From: Roseovarius autotrophicus
GTDB taxonomy: Bacteria > Pseudomonadota > Alphaproteobacteria > Rhodobacterales > Rhodobacteraceae
NCBI RefSeq assembly: GCF_018069895.1
Contig: NZ_JAGQDH010000026.1
Location: 1 to 32,594, forward strand
Direction of reading: 5' to 3'
Length of the DNA: 32,594 nt
Part shown: positions 22,933 through 31,417 of the stretch, one piece after another
Layout: every line of letters begins with the position of its first letter
Position numbering within the stretch: the stretch's first letter is position 1
Position numbers and translations under genes: made by a program
Notes under the pieces: generated by a model
The model's database searches: none
The model's input: the letters and a program-made list of their open reading frames with translations, nothing else
What the model was told of the DNA's origin: nothing

Positions 22933-23017
22933 GCATAGACGAAGCATTGCAATTTTCGCCTTCCCCTTGCGGGCTTGTCGCGCAAACTTGCCTATAAACC
23001 AGTCAGGGACGTGTGGG
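22933..23017 (+). promoter_or_regulatory. Probable promoter region of the type I RM operon
   Basis: 85-bp gap with locally higher A/T. A TATAAA box (22993-22998) lies 20 bp after TTGCGG (22967-22972), or 12 bp after TTGTCG, so the -35 element is uncertain. The hsdM ATG follows at 23018. Confidence 0.35.
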
Positions 23018-24571
23018 ATGACCGAAGAGCAAAAGAAGAAACTTGAACAAAAGCTCTGGGATATTGCCAATACCCTGCGCGGCAAGATGAACGCCGATGA
23101 ATTTCGCGATTACATCCTGGGGTTCATCTTCTTCAAATACCTGTCCGAGCGCATGCACCTATATGCCAACGATGTGCTCAAGCAGGACGGCATCGATTAC
23201 CTGTCGGTCAATGAGGCTACCCCGGACGGCCAGACAATCCTTGCCGCGGTCAGCGAGGCGTCCGTCGATGCGCTGGGCTATTTCCTGCGCCCGTCCGAGC
23301 TGTTCAGCCAGATTGCCAAACGCGGATCAAAGCCGGGCCAGTTCATCCTGGCCGACCTGACCAAGATCCTGAACAACATCCAGCGCTCGACTATGGGCAC
23401 GGAATCCGAGGATGATTTTGACAACCTGTTCGAAGACCTCGACCTGACATCCACCAAACTCGGCCGCACCGAAGAGGCCAAGAATACCCTTATCGCGCGC
23501 GTCCTGACGCATCTGGACGAGATTGATTTCCAGCTCGATCAGGCCGACAGCGATGTTCTGGGCGACGCCTATGAATACCTGATCGGGCAGTTTGCCAGCG
23601 GCGCGGGCAAGAAAGCGGGCGAGTTTTATACGCCGCAGCAGGTGTCCACCATCCTTGCGCGCATCGTCACCACCGGCAAGACACGGCTGAAATCGGTCTA
23701 TGATCCGGCCTGTGGGTCGGGGTCGCTGCTCTTGCGCGTGGCCAAGGAGGCGGACGTGTCCGAGTTCTTCGGGCAAGAGATGAACCGCACCACCTACAAC
23801 CTCGCGCGCATGAACATGATCCTGCACGGCGTGCATTACCGCAATTTCGATCTGAAACAGGAAGACACGCTGGAACACCCCCAGCATGACGGCCTGCGGT
23901 TTGAGGCAGTCGTGGCCAACCCGCCGTTCAGCGCCAAGTGGTCGTCCAACCCCATTCTGCTGTCGGATGACCGGTTCAGCCAATATGGGCGGCTGGCCCC
24001 GGCATCCAAGGCCGACTTTGCCTTTGTCCAGCACATGCTGCACCACCTGGACGATAACGGCACCATGGCGGTGATCCTGCCGCATGGCGCGCTGTTCCGG
24101 GGCGGGGCCGAGGGGCATATCCGGCAATACCTGATCAAGGATCGCAACTGGCTGGATGCTGTCATCGGCCTGCCTGCCAACATCTTTTACGGCACCACCA
24201 TTCCCACCTGCATTCTGGTGTTCCGGAAATGCCGCGAGACCGAGGATGTGCTGTTTGTCGATGCGTCCGGCTGTTTCGAGAAGGCCAAGAACCAGAACGT
24301 GCTGCGCAACAGCGATGTGGACCGCATCGTTGCCGCCTTTCGCGGGCGGGCGGTTGAGGCGCGGTTCAGCCACCGCGCCGCACGGGCCGAGATCGAGGAA
24401 AACGACTATAACCTGAACATCCCCCGCTATGTGGACACGTTCGAGGCAGAGGCCGAGGTTGATCTGGCCGCCGTTGCGGCAGAGTTGCGCGCCATTGACG
24501 AGGGCATGGCGGCGCTGGACGAAACCATTCGCGGCTTTTGCGCCGAGTTGGGGCTGGAGGCGCCGGTATGA
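23018..24571 (+). CDS. hsdM: Type I restriction-modification methyltransferase subunit HsdM (517 aa)
   Basis: Adenine-N6 methyltransferase subunit of a type I RM enzyme. Residues ~5-140 form the helical HsdM N-terminal domain ('KLEQKLWDIANTLRGKMNADEFRDYILGFIFFKYLSERM'). The SAM-binding motif is 'VYDPACGSGSLLLRV' (~227-241) and the catalytic motif 'VVANPPFSAKW' (NPPF, ~303). 'AGEFYTPQQVSTIL' precedes them, as expected. The length is normal for the family. Start at 23018 because the family pattern begins Met-Thr-Glu-Glu-Gln; the longer open frame is intergenic. The stop overlaps the hsdS start (ATGA). With HsdS it methylates a bipartite target; with HsdR it forms the restriction complex. Confidence 0.95.
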   Translation: MTEEQKKKLEQKLWDIANTLRGKMNADEFRDYILGFIFFKYLSERMHLYANDVLKQDGIDYLSVNEATPDGQTILAAVSEASVDALGYFLRPSELFSQIAKRGSKPGQFILADLTKILNNIQRSTMGTESEDDFDNLFEDLDLTSTKLGRTEEAKNTLIARVLTHLDEIDFQLDQADSDVLGDAYEYLIGQFASGAGKKAGEFYTPQQVSTILARIVTTGKTRLKSVYDPACGSGSLLLRVAKEADVSEFFGQEMNRTTYNLARMNMILHGVHYRNFDLKQEDTLEHPQHDGLRFEAVVANPPFSAKWSSNPILLSDDRFSQYGRLAPASKADFAFVQHMLHHLDDNGTMAVILPHGALFRGGAEGHIRQYLIKDRNWLDAVIGLPANIFYGTTIPTCILVFRKCRETEDVLFVDASGCFEKAKNQNVLRNSDVDRIVAAFRGRAVEARFSHRAARAEIEENDYNLNIPRYVDTFEAEAEVDLAAVAAELRAIDEGMAALDETIRGFCAELGLEAPV

Positions 24572-25818
24572 GCGTGATTGCCCCCAACTTGAGGTTTTCG
24601 GGTTTCAGCCAACGGTGGCAGAAGAAGACCTTGGGTGACTTCATGACCTTCAAAAACGGGGTCAATGCCGACAAATCAATGTATGGCTCTGGCCGCAAGT
24701 TCATAAATGTTCTTGATGTCATTGCGCCAGCCCCAATCACTCATGATCGCATCATTGGAAGTGTGACAGTTTCGGACAAAGAATTCGCAAAGAACGAAGT
24801 GCAATATGGCGACATATTGTTTCAAAGAAGTTCAGAAACCCGTGTAGAGGTTGGGCAAAGCAACGTCTATCTCGACAAAGACAAGACGGCAACTTTTGGT
24901 GGCTTTGTAATTCGAGGCCATGCAACTACCGAATTCGATCCGATGTTCTTTCATGCGTTGCTCAAAACCGACAAAGTTCGGGACGACATGACCAGTCGGA
25001 GCGGTGGAAGCACTCGGTATAATATCGGGCAAGATTCCCTCGCCTCTGTGCCCGTTCATGTTCCCTCCCTCCCCGAACAGCAGAAAATCGCGGCGTTTTT
25101 GGGGGCGGTGGATGCCAGGCTTGCGGCGCTGGCGGCCAGGCAGGCGGCGCTGGGGCGGTTCAAGGCCGGGCTGATGCAAAAGCTGTTCAGCCAGCAGCTT
25201 CGGTTTACCCGAGAGGATGGCGGGGCTTTTCCGGATTGGCAGGAAAAGCGGCTGGGGGACTTCTGCAATGTTCTTTCAGGGCACCCAGTTTCGGGTGAAG
25301 ACATTCTCGAAATTGAGACAGATTTCCGCCTCCTGAGGGGCGCCAATATTTCAGAAGGAAGTATCAGGCACTCAAAGGAGCTTGATCGATTTTTTGGTGG
25401 CTTCAATAGTAGATTAGCTCGATTTATTTTGAAAGTTGGCGATGTTGTGATTGGCATGGATGGTTCAAAGGTTGGGAAGAATGTTGCCACTATTGATCAG
25501 CAAGACGCTGGCAGCTTTTTAATTCAGCGTGTGACACGTCTACGAACCGATCAGAAGAATGATCTTCGGTACGTTTATCATCATGTAACATCACCACGCT
25601 TTCGACAGTATGTTGATGTTGTGAACACAAGTTCCGGCATTCCACATATTAGCCTCAAGCAAATACGTGACTTCGAGATTCCCATGCCCCATCCCGACGA
25701 ACAACAGAAAATCGCCAGCGCGCTCTCGGCAATGGATGCCAAAATTCAGGCGGTGGCGGAACAGGTGACCAAACTCCAGACCTTCAAGAAGGGTCTGTTG
25801 CAGCAGATGTTCGTGTAG
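24568..25818 (+). CDS. hsdS: Type I restriction specificity subunit HsdS (416 aa)
   Basis: Two target-recognition domains (TRD1 ~10-165, TRD2 ~220-365), each followed by a conserved helical spacer: 'PSLPEQQKIAAFLGAVDARLAALAARQAALGRFKAGLMQKLFSQ' (~168-211) and 'PHPDEQQKIASALSAMDAKIQAVAEQVTKLQTFKKGLLQQMFV' at the C-terminus. The two TRDs read the two halves of the target; the helices set the spacing between them. The DNA of both TRDs is clearly more A/T-rich than the spacer-coding DNA and the neighbouring genes, a usual sign of TRD exchange by recombination. Start ATG 24568 overlaps the hsdM stop. Confidence 0.95.
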   Translation: MSVIAPNLRFSGFSQRWQKKTLGDFMTFKNGVNADKSMYGSGRKFINVLDVIAPAPITHDRIIGSVTVSDKEFAKNEVQYGDILFQRSSETRVEVGQSNVYLDKDKTATFGGFVIRGHATTEFDPMFFHALLKTDKVRDDMTSRSGGSTRYNIGQDSLASVPVHVPSLPEQQKIAAFLGAVDARLAALAARQAALGRFKAGLMQKLFSQQLRFTREDGGAFPDWQEKRLGDFCNVLSGHPVSGEDILEIETDFRLLRGANISEGSIRHSKELDRFFGGFNSRLARFILKVGDVVIGMDGSKVGKNVATIDQQDAGSFLIQRVTRLRTDQKNDLRYVYHHVTSPRFRQYVDVVNTSSGIPHISLKQIRDFEIPMPHPDEQQKIASALSAMDAKIQAVAEQVTKLQTFKKGLLQQMFV

Positions 25819-25841
25819 CAGCGGCACCGTGCGGCGCGGTC

Positions 25842-25908
25842 TTGACATTGGCTTGACATTTTGCAGGATTTCGCCATATAACTGCCATATGCCGCAGGAG
25901 GGCGTGCC
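25842..25908 (+). promoter_or_regulatory. Promoter and operator of the Xre-RES toxin-antitoxin pair
   Basis: Two consensus TTGACA boxes at 25842-25847 and 25853-25858 lie in an 11-bp direct repeat. The second is 18 bp from a TATAAC -10 box (25877-25882). An inverted repeat CATAT-N7-ATATG (25875-25891) covers the -10 box, an ideal place for antitoxin repression. An AGGAGG ribosome site precedes the antitoxin ATG at 25909. The pair thus has its own promoter within the RM operon. Confidence 0.75.
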
Positions 25909-26322
25909 ATGCCACAACTTCATTTGATCGAACAACCCACGGTGCCACCCGTGCCGCAGTTCACCCCGGCCGAAGTGCAGGCGATGCAGCGCGCCTTTGT
26001 CAACCTCGCCGCGCGATGGCAGATCACCGACGATCAGGCGGCGGTGCTGATGGGCGATATCTCGGTCCGCACCTTCCGGCGCTGGAAGGCGGGCGATCTG
26101 GGCCGCGCCGGTGTCGATTGCGCCGCGCGGCTGTCAAACCTGATGGGCATCCACAAGGCGCTGCGCCTGCTGTTCAAGGACCCCGCGCGCGGCTATGGCT
26201 GGATCAAGCGGCCCAATGACGCTTTTGGCGGGGCCTCGGCGCTTGAGGTGATGCTGGGCGGGCAGTTGACCGACCTCATGCGCGTGCGCCGTTATCTCGA
26301 TGCGATGCGCGCCCCGTGGTAG
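25909..26322 (+). CDS. Xre/MbcA/ParS-type antitoxin (137 aa)
   Basis: Antitoxin of a RES-Xre pair. The N-terminal half is a helix-turn-helix of the Xre-like kind found in these antitoxins ('RWQITDDQAAVLMGDISVRTFRRWKAGD', ~40-68). The C-terminal half is a DUF2384 toxin-binding domain ('RLSNLMGIHKALRLLFKDPARGYGWIKRPNDAFGGASALEVMLGGQLTDLMRVRRYLDAM', ~78-135). It binds and neutralises the RES toxin and represses its own promoter; this is family knowledge. Its stop overlaps the toxin's GTG start by several bases, so the two are co-translated. A consensus promoter with an operator-like palindrome lies directly upstream. Confidence 0.92.
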   Translation: MPQLHLIEQPTVPPVPQFTPAEVQAMQRAFVNLAARWQITDDQAAVLMGDISVRTFRRWKAGDLGRAGVDCAARLSNLMGIHKALRLLFKDPARGYGWIKRPNDAFGGASALEVMLGGQLTDLMRVRRYLDAMRAPW

Positions 26323-27026
26323 CAGCGCCGCCCGACGCCCCCGAAATCCGGCTGACATGGGAGCGGTATCACCGGCTGATCAATTCCGCCTGGCCGCCGA
26401 TTGACCTGTTCGAGGATATCGCGGACCCCGCCGACTGGCTGCTGATCGGCGCGGGCGAGGGCAGGACCAACCCACGGCTTGCCGCCACCATCGGCAACCT
26501 TGATCTGGTGCCACCGGCGCGGCGGGTCGGCGGGCCGGGCGCGTCTTATGTCATGGCACCCTTCACCCATGTCAGCCCCGACCATCACGGGCGGTTTCAC
26601 GATGGCAACCATGGCGCGTTCTACGCGGGCGACAGTTTCGAGACCGCGCTGTTCGAGACCGTGCATCACACGCAGATATTCTGTGCCATGACGGCAGAGG
26701 CCCCCGGCTGGATCGCCGACAAGCGCGAATTGGTCGGGCGCATCGACGCCACGCTGACCGACATTCGCACGGGGTTTCCCGCGCTGCTGGACCCCGACGA
26801 CTATACAGCGCCACAGGCGTTCGCGCGCCGCATGAAGGCTGCCGGGTCGAACGGGATCGTTTACCCTTCGGTTCGCAATCCCGGCGGCACCTGTTTCGCC
26901 GCCTTTTACCCGGATGTCATGGGTGTGCCTGTTCAGGGGCGGCACATCAGCTATCACTGGGACGGCACCCGGATCGACATGATCAAGGATCTGGCCGCGT
27001 CTGCCGTTTACTCGATCTCGCCCTGA
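26316..27026 (+). CDS. RES-domain toxin (236 aa)
   Basis: Starts with GTG at 26316, overlapping the antitoxin stop (TAG 26320-26322). The RES fold is clear: 'RYHRLINSAWPPIDLF' (Arg of the active site near the start), 'GNHGAFYAGDSFETALFETVHH' (conserved Tyr and Glu, ~103-125) and 'GSNGIVYPSVRNPGGTCFAAFYP' (conserved Ser, ~185-207). RES toxins such as MbcT degrade NAD+ and stop growth or kill when the antitoxin is lost. At ~236 residues it is longer than minimal RES toxins (~150-190), with an N-terminal extension. It lies between hsdS and hsdR, so loss or disturbance of the RM locus may free the toxin. No disabling change is visible. Confidence 0.92.
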   Translation: MVAAPPDAPEIRLTWERYHRLINSAWPPIDLFEDIADPADWLLIGAGEGRTNPRLAATIGNLDLVPPARRVGGPGASYVMAPFTHVSPDHHGRFHDGNHGAFYAGDSFETALFETVHHTQIFCAMTAEAPGWIADKRELVGRIDATLTDIRTGFPALLDPDDYTAPQAFARRMKAAGSNGIVYPSVRNPGGTCFAAFYPDVMGVPVQGRHISYHWDGTRIDMIKDLAASAVYSISP

Positions 27027-27036
27027 GGCAATTTTC

Positions 27037-29910
27037 ATGATCCAATCCGAAGCACAGCTTGAAACAGGTCTGGTCAAACGGCTGCACTCTCTGGGCTGGG
27101 AGCCTGTGACCATCACCGACGGCGCTGGGCTGCGCGCGAACCTGAAGGCGCAGTTGGAGGCGCATAACGGCGTCAGCCTGTCGGATGCAGAGTTCACCCG
27201 CGTGCTGAACCACCTCGACAAGGGCAACGTCTTTGACAAGGCCAAGATCCTGCGCGACCGCATGGCCCTGCCCCGCGACGACGGCACGACCGTCTACATC
27301 CAGTTCCTGAATTCCGAAGAATGGTGCCGCAACCGGTATCAGGTCACCTCGCAGGTCACCCAAGTCGGCAGCTACAAGAACCGCTATGACGTGACGCTGC
27401 TGATCAACGGCCTGCCCTTGATCCAGGTCGAGCTGAAGCGCCGCGGCATGGAGCTGAAGGAGGCCTTCAATCAGGTCAACCGCTACCAGCGCCATTCCTA
27501 TTGGTCGGACCACGGGCTGTTTCAGTATGTGCAGCTGTTCGTGATCTCGAATGGCGTGAACACCAAATACTATGCCAACAACCGCGACCAGGATTTCAAC
27601 CAGACCTTTTTCTGGGCCGATGTCGAGAACCGCCTGATCACCCAGCTTGACGCTTTTGCCGACGCCTTTCTTGAAAAGTGCCATGCGTCAAAGATGATCA
27701 GCAAATACATCGTCCTGCACGAGAGCAACAAGGTGCTGATGGTGCTACGGCCCTATCAGTATTTCGCGGTCGAGGCGATTGTCGAGCGGGTGAAGGCCGG
27801 GCGGAAGAATGGCTACATCTGGCACACGACAGGCTCCGGCAAGACGCTGACCAGCTTCAAGGCAGCACAAGTGCTGATCGAAAACCCCAAGGTGCACAAG
27901 GTCGTCTTTGTCGTCGACCGCAGCGACCTCGACTATCAGACCACCAAGGAATTCAACCATTTCAGCGACGGCTCAGTTGATGGCACCGACAACACCCGGG
28001 CGCTGGTCAAGCAGCTGGCGGGCGATCACAAGCTGATCGTCACGACGATCCAGAAGCTGAACACGGCCATATCCCGCGATAAGTTCGAGGGGCCGCTGCA
28101 GGCGGTGAAAGACGAACGGGTGGTGTTCATCTTCGACGAATGCCATCGCTCGCAGTTCGGCGAGACCCACAAGCGCATCGTGGCGTTCTTTGCCCGCGCC
28201 CAGATGTTCGGCTTCACCGGCACCCCGATCTTTGCCGAAAACGCGATGGCCAAGCGGACGACGAAGGATCTGTTCGGGGAGTGCCTGCATAAATACGTCA
28301 TCACCGACGCGATCAGCGATGAAAATGTTCTGCGGTTCTCGGTCGAATACTGGGGCAAGCTGAAGCGCAAAGATGGCAGCCTGATCGACGAAGAGGTCGC
28401 GGGCATCAACATCAAGGAGTTCTTCGACCACCCCGACCGGATCGACGGTGTGGTGGACTGGATCATCCAGAACCATGATCGCAAGACCCACAACCGTCAG
28501 TTCAGCGCGATGCTTTGCGTCAGTTCGGTCGATGCGCTGATCACCTATTACGAGGCCCTCAAGCGGCGGCGCGATGCGGGCGAGCACGATCTGCGCGTTG
28601 CCACCATCTTCACCTACACGGCCAACGAAGAAGATGCCGATGCCGACGGTCTGATCGGCGATCCCGATTTCAACATCGGCGTGGACAGGCCGATCAACGT
28701 GCACACCCGCGAAAAGCTGGATCGGTTCATCGCCGACTACAACGCGATGTACCAGACCGCCTACTCGACCAAGGACAGCAACAGTTTCTACAACTATTAC
28801 AAGGATATCGCGAAGCGCATGAAAGAGCGCGAGCGGCGCGATTTCCAGGACAAGGACCGCGTCGACATCCTGCTGGTCGTCAACATGTTCCTGACCGGGT
28901 TCGATGCCAAGAAGCTCAACACGCTCTACGTCGACAAGAACCTGCGGTATCACGGGCTGATCCAGGCATTTTCGCGGACCAACCGTGTCCTTGGCCAAGT
29001 CAAATCCCAAGGCAACATCGTCTGCTTCCGGAACCTGAAGGCCAAAACCGACGAGGCGATCACCCTGTTTTCCAACAAGGATGCCCTTGAGACCGTCCTG
29101 ATGGCGCCCTATGAAGAATATGTTGCACAGTTCAACGCGGCCGTCGCCAATCTGCTGGAAATCGCACCGGACGTGGACAGCGTGAACGATCTGCAAACCG
29201 AGGGCGAAATGCTCGCCTTCGTGCAGGCGTTCCGCGAGTTGATCCGCGTCCGCAACGTGCTGGGCAGCTTCACGCAGTTCAGCCCAGACGACCTGACCCT
29301 CGATCCGCAGAAGTTCGAGGACTACAAGAGCAAGTACCTCGACATCTATGACCGGACAAAACGGACCAACGAAAACGAGGCGGTGTCGATCATCGACGAG
29401 GTCGATTTCGAACTGGAGCTGATCCAGCGTGACGAAATCAACGTCGCCTACATCCTTGGCCTGCTCGCCGAGGTGTCGCGGGATGCCAACAGCCTGGATG
29501 CCACCCAGCGCGATGAAAGCGCACGCAAGCGCAAGCTGGTGATGGACATGCTTGGGTCGGAGGCCCAGCTGCGCAGCAAGCGGGAGCTGATCGAGCGGTT
29601 CATCGAACAGCATATGCCGAAGGCACAGGACAGCGGCGCCAGTGTCGAAGAGACCTTTTTCGCCTTCTGGAACGACGAGCGGGTCAAGGCGATGGAGGCG
29701 GTTTGCGCTGAGGAGGGCATCCCACCGGCGGCGTTCCAGCGCCTGGTCGAGGAATACCAGTTCACTGGCAAACCGCCCCTGCGCGAGGCTGTCATCGACG
29801 CACTGGAGCAAAAGCCAAAGATTCTGGAACGCAAGAAGATTACCGAGCGGATCATCGACAAGCTGCTGGGGTTGGTCGCGACGTTTGATGACGGGTTGGG
29901 AGGGATATGA
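27037..29910 (+). CDS. hsdR: Type I restriction endonuclease subunit HsdR (957 aa)
   Basis: Motor and nuclease subunit. The N-terminal PD-(D/E)xK nuclease has Asp in 'NRYDVTLLINGLPLIQVELKRRG' and Glu-x-Lys in 'VELKRR' (~118-142). The SF2 motor follows: Walker A 'WHTTGSGKTLTSFKAAQ' (~263-279), DEAD-like 'VFIFDECHRSQFGE' (~366), motif III 'FGFTGTPIF' (~392), then 'LLVVNMFLTGFDAKKLNTLYVDKNL' and motif VI 'LIQAFSRTNRV' (~645). A helical C-terminal domain (~790-957) binds the methylase core. Length is close to the EcoR124-type subunits. It starts 10 bases after the toxin stop. All catalytic motifs are intact, so restriction should be functional. Confidence 0.95.
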   Translation: MIQSEAQLETGLVKRLHSLGWEPVTITDGAGLRANLKAQLEAHNGVSLSDAEFTRVLNHLDKGNVFDKAKILRDRMALPRDDGTTVYIQFLNSEEWCRNRYQVTSQVTQVGSYKNRYDVTLLINGLPLIQVELKRRGMELKEAFNQVNRYQRHSYWSDHGLFQYVQLFVISNGVNTKYYANNRDQDFNQTFFWADVENRLITQLDAFADAFLEKCHASKMISKYIVLHESNKVLMVLRPYQYFAVEAIVERVKAGRKNGYIWHTTGSGKTLTSFKAAQVLIENPKVHKVVFVVDRSDLDYQTTKEFNHFSDGSVDGTDNTRALVKQLAGDHKLIVTTIQKLNTAISRDKFEGPLQAVKDERVVFIFDECHRSQFGETHKRIVAFFARAQMFGFTGTPIFAENAMAKRTTKDLFGECLHKYVITDAISDENVLRFSVEYWGKLKRKDGSLIDEEVAGINIKEFFDHPDRIDGVVDWIIQNHDRKTHNRQFSAMLCVSSVDALITYYEALKRRRDAGEHDLRVATIFTYTANEEDADADGLIGDPDFNIGVDRPINVHTREKLDRFIADYNAMYQTAYSTKDSNSFYNYYKDIAKRMKERERRDFQDKDRVDILLVVNMFLTGFDAKKLNTLYVDKNLRYHGLIQAFSRTNRVLGQVKSQGNIVCFRNLKAKTDEAITLFSNKDALETVLMAPYEEYVAQFNAAVANLLEIAPDVDSVNDLQTEGEMLAFVQAFRELIRVRNVLGSFTQFSPDDLTLDPQKFEDYKSKYLDIYDRTKRTNENEAVSIIDEVDFELELIQRDEINVAYILGLLAEVSRDANSLDATQRDESARKRKLVMDMLGSEAQLRSKRELIERFIEQHMPKAQDSGASVEETFFAFWNDERVKAMEAVCAEEGIPPAAFQRLVEEYQFTGKPPLREAVIDALEQKPKILERKKITERIIDKLLGLVATFDDGLGGI

Positions 29911-30080
29911 TGAAAAAGGCGGGGAGGAGACGTTCGCCGCGGCCCCCCGTCCGAACGCCAAGATTACCAATACGAGAGCTGGCTCGCACCTTGGGCCAGG
30001 TTCGTGTAGACTCCTGTTCGCCAAGCGCAGAACAAAATTCATGGCGACAAACTGCTTATGCGAAGAATGGAACGCACTGA
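29907..30080 (+). CDS. Possible small Arg-rich linker ORF (57 aa)
   Basis: ATGATG at 29907 overlaps the hsdR stop (ATGA), and the TGA at 30078-30080 overlaps the ATPase start (TGATG). The frame therefore bridges the two genes in the manner of translational coupling. The product starts MMKKAGRRRSPRPPVRTPRL and is Arg/Pro-rich with no known domain. Codon use is poor in the second half. It could be a leader that couples the ATPase to hsdR translation, or chance in a 170-bp gap that also marks a drop in GC. Confidence 0.25.
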   Translation: MMKKAGRRRSPRPPVRTPRLPIRELARTLGQVRVDSCSPSAEQNSWRQTAYAKNGTH

Positions 30081-31417
30081 TGATCACTAGGCTTGAGATT
30101 GATGGCTTTAAGACTTTCGAGAATTTTTCCATTGATTTAATGCCCTTCACCGCAATTGTGGGCCCCAATGCCAGTGGAAAATCCAATCTATTTGATGTAA
30201 TTAGGCTTCTTGCTGAACTTGTTACCGAAGATGTGCGCTCGGCCATGACCAAGTTACGGGGTGAGCCGCTCGAGTTGTTCAGACGAACCCCCTACCGAAG
30301 CGCTAAAATGATGACGCTCGCTGTCGAAGTTCTTCTTCCCATTTCCGGCATTGACCAGTTTGGCACGAAGTTCCATTTGAAGACTCAACGCATCAGATAT
30401 GAGGTTTCTCTCAGAGCAGAAACCGATGCCATCGGCAATATCGAGAAAGTCATCGTTGCGAACGAAAAGTGTGAACGAATTAGAAAGAAAAACGAGCAAA
30501 GCGCCTTTATCAAGAGAGAGCATAAAATTGCGTATGGAGGGAATATGCGAGATACGCCATTCCTCGATACAGAAACAAATAGTGACGGGCAAAAATCCTT
30601 CCTCATTCGGCAAGATGGTCCAAATAAAAAAGGTCGCCCCACTCGAATTCCAGCAATAGACGCTTCCAGGACCGGTATCTCAACCGTTCAAACGGCAGAG
30701 TTTCCACACCTTTATGCGGTTAAAAATTTTTTGGGTCATCCAAGTTTTCTTGAGATCAGTCCAACTGAAGCGCGGCGCGAGAATGATCGTTTCGTTGAGA
30801 AAGAACTATTGCCTTCAGCTTCAAACTTAGCCGCCGTACTTGACCGGCTGAAATCTGAGACGGGAACGCTCGACCAACCCGATGGCATTCTGAATGACAT
30901 TTCAAACCAAATATCTCAGCTTATTCCTGCTGTTCGAAAAGTACATAGCGTCACGTCCAGAGACCAAAAAGAGTACACTTACGAAATAGAGATGGCTGAC
31001 GGTCTGCGTTTTAGCTCTAGGGTGATTTCTGATGGAACGCTGCGGATCCTAGCTCTCGTCACTCTATTGAACGACCCAGATCGCAAAGGTCTTTTGTGTT
31101 TCGAAGAGCCAGAGAATGGGATACATGAAGGTAGGATCCCAGCGCTCATCGAACTCATACGGTCATCGACTGCGGATGTTGTAGCTGACTACTTTCAAGT
31201 CGTTGTTAACACTCACTCGCCAGCTGTCATGAAGGCTTTGCAAGATACAGAGATCGTCGCAGCAGACATTGTTAATGTTGTCACCCAAGATGGTGTGACG
31301 AAGAAAACGAGAATGCGTGGCTCACCATTAGAAATGGGTGATTTGATTGATCCCGAGATAAGCCTTACGCGCTATGAAATCGAAAGCCTTCTGCACAGAA
31401 AGTTTGACGCTGCATGA
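30080..31417 (+). CDS. AAA15 (OLD/RecF-like) ABC-type ATPase (445 aa)
   Basis: Starts 'MITRLEIDGFKTFENFSIDLMPFTAIVGPNASGKSN', the standard opening of AAA15/AAA_21 ATPases. Walker A is GPNASGKS (28-35), the ABC signature-like 'SDGTLRILAL' (~317), Walker B 'LLCFEEPENGIHEGRIP' (~338-353) and the His switch 'VVNTHSPAV' (~375). A helical insertion (~60-310) takes the place of the coiled-coil arms. No TOPRIM domain is fused, unlike OLD nucleases; the next gene supplies a TOPRIM-like partner with a four-base overlap. GC is far lower than in hsdR, showing separate acquisition. Such ATPase-plus-nuclease pairs (OLD, Gabija, PARIS types) sense phage; the role here is inferred. The open frame upstream of 30080 is not protein-like. 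Confidence 0.88.
   Translation: MITRLEIDGFKTFENFSIDLMPFTAIVGPNASGKSNLFDVIRLLAELVTEDVRSAMTKLRGEPLELFRRTPYRSAKMMTLAVEVLLPISGIDQFGTKFHLKTQRIRYEVSLRAETDAIGNIEKVIVANEKCERIRKKNEQSAFIKREHKIAYGGNMRDTPFLDTETNSDGQKSFLIRQDGPNKKGRPTRIPAIDASRTGISTVQTAEFPHLYAVKNFLGHPSFLEISPTEARRENDRFVEKELLPSASNLAAVLDRLKSETGTLDQPDGILNDISNQISQLIPAVRKVHSVTSRDQKEYTYEIEMADGLRFSSRVISDGTLRILALVTLLNDPDRKGLLCFEEPENGIHEGRIPALIELIRSSTADVVADYFQVVVNTHSPAVMKALQDTEIVAADIVNVVTQDGVTKKTRMRGSPLEMGDLIDPEISLTRYEIESLLHRKFDAA

Noticed and set aside
29642..30079. Possible long N-terminal extension of the AAA15 ATPase
   Set aside because: It overlaps hsdR and reads as noise; 'MITRLEIDGFKTF' at 30080 is the standard family start.
27973..30252. Very long minus-strand open frame (about 760 codons) opposite hsdR
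   Set aside because: It is the antisense of hsdR with its motifs intact; the translation is Val/Asp/Gln-rich without domains, as expected from high-GC antisense frames.
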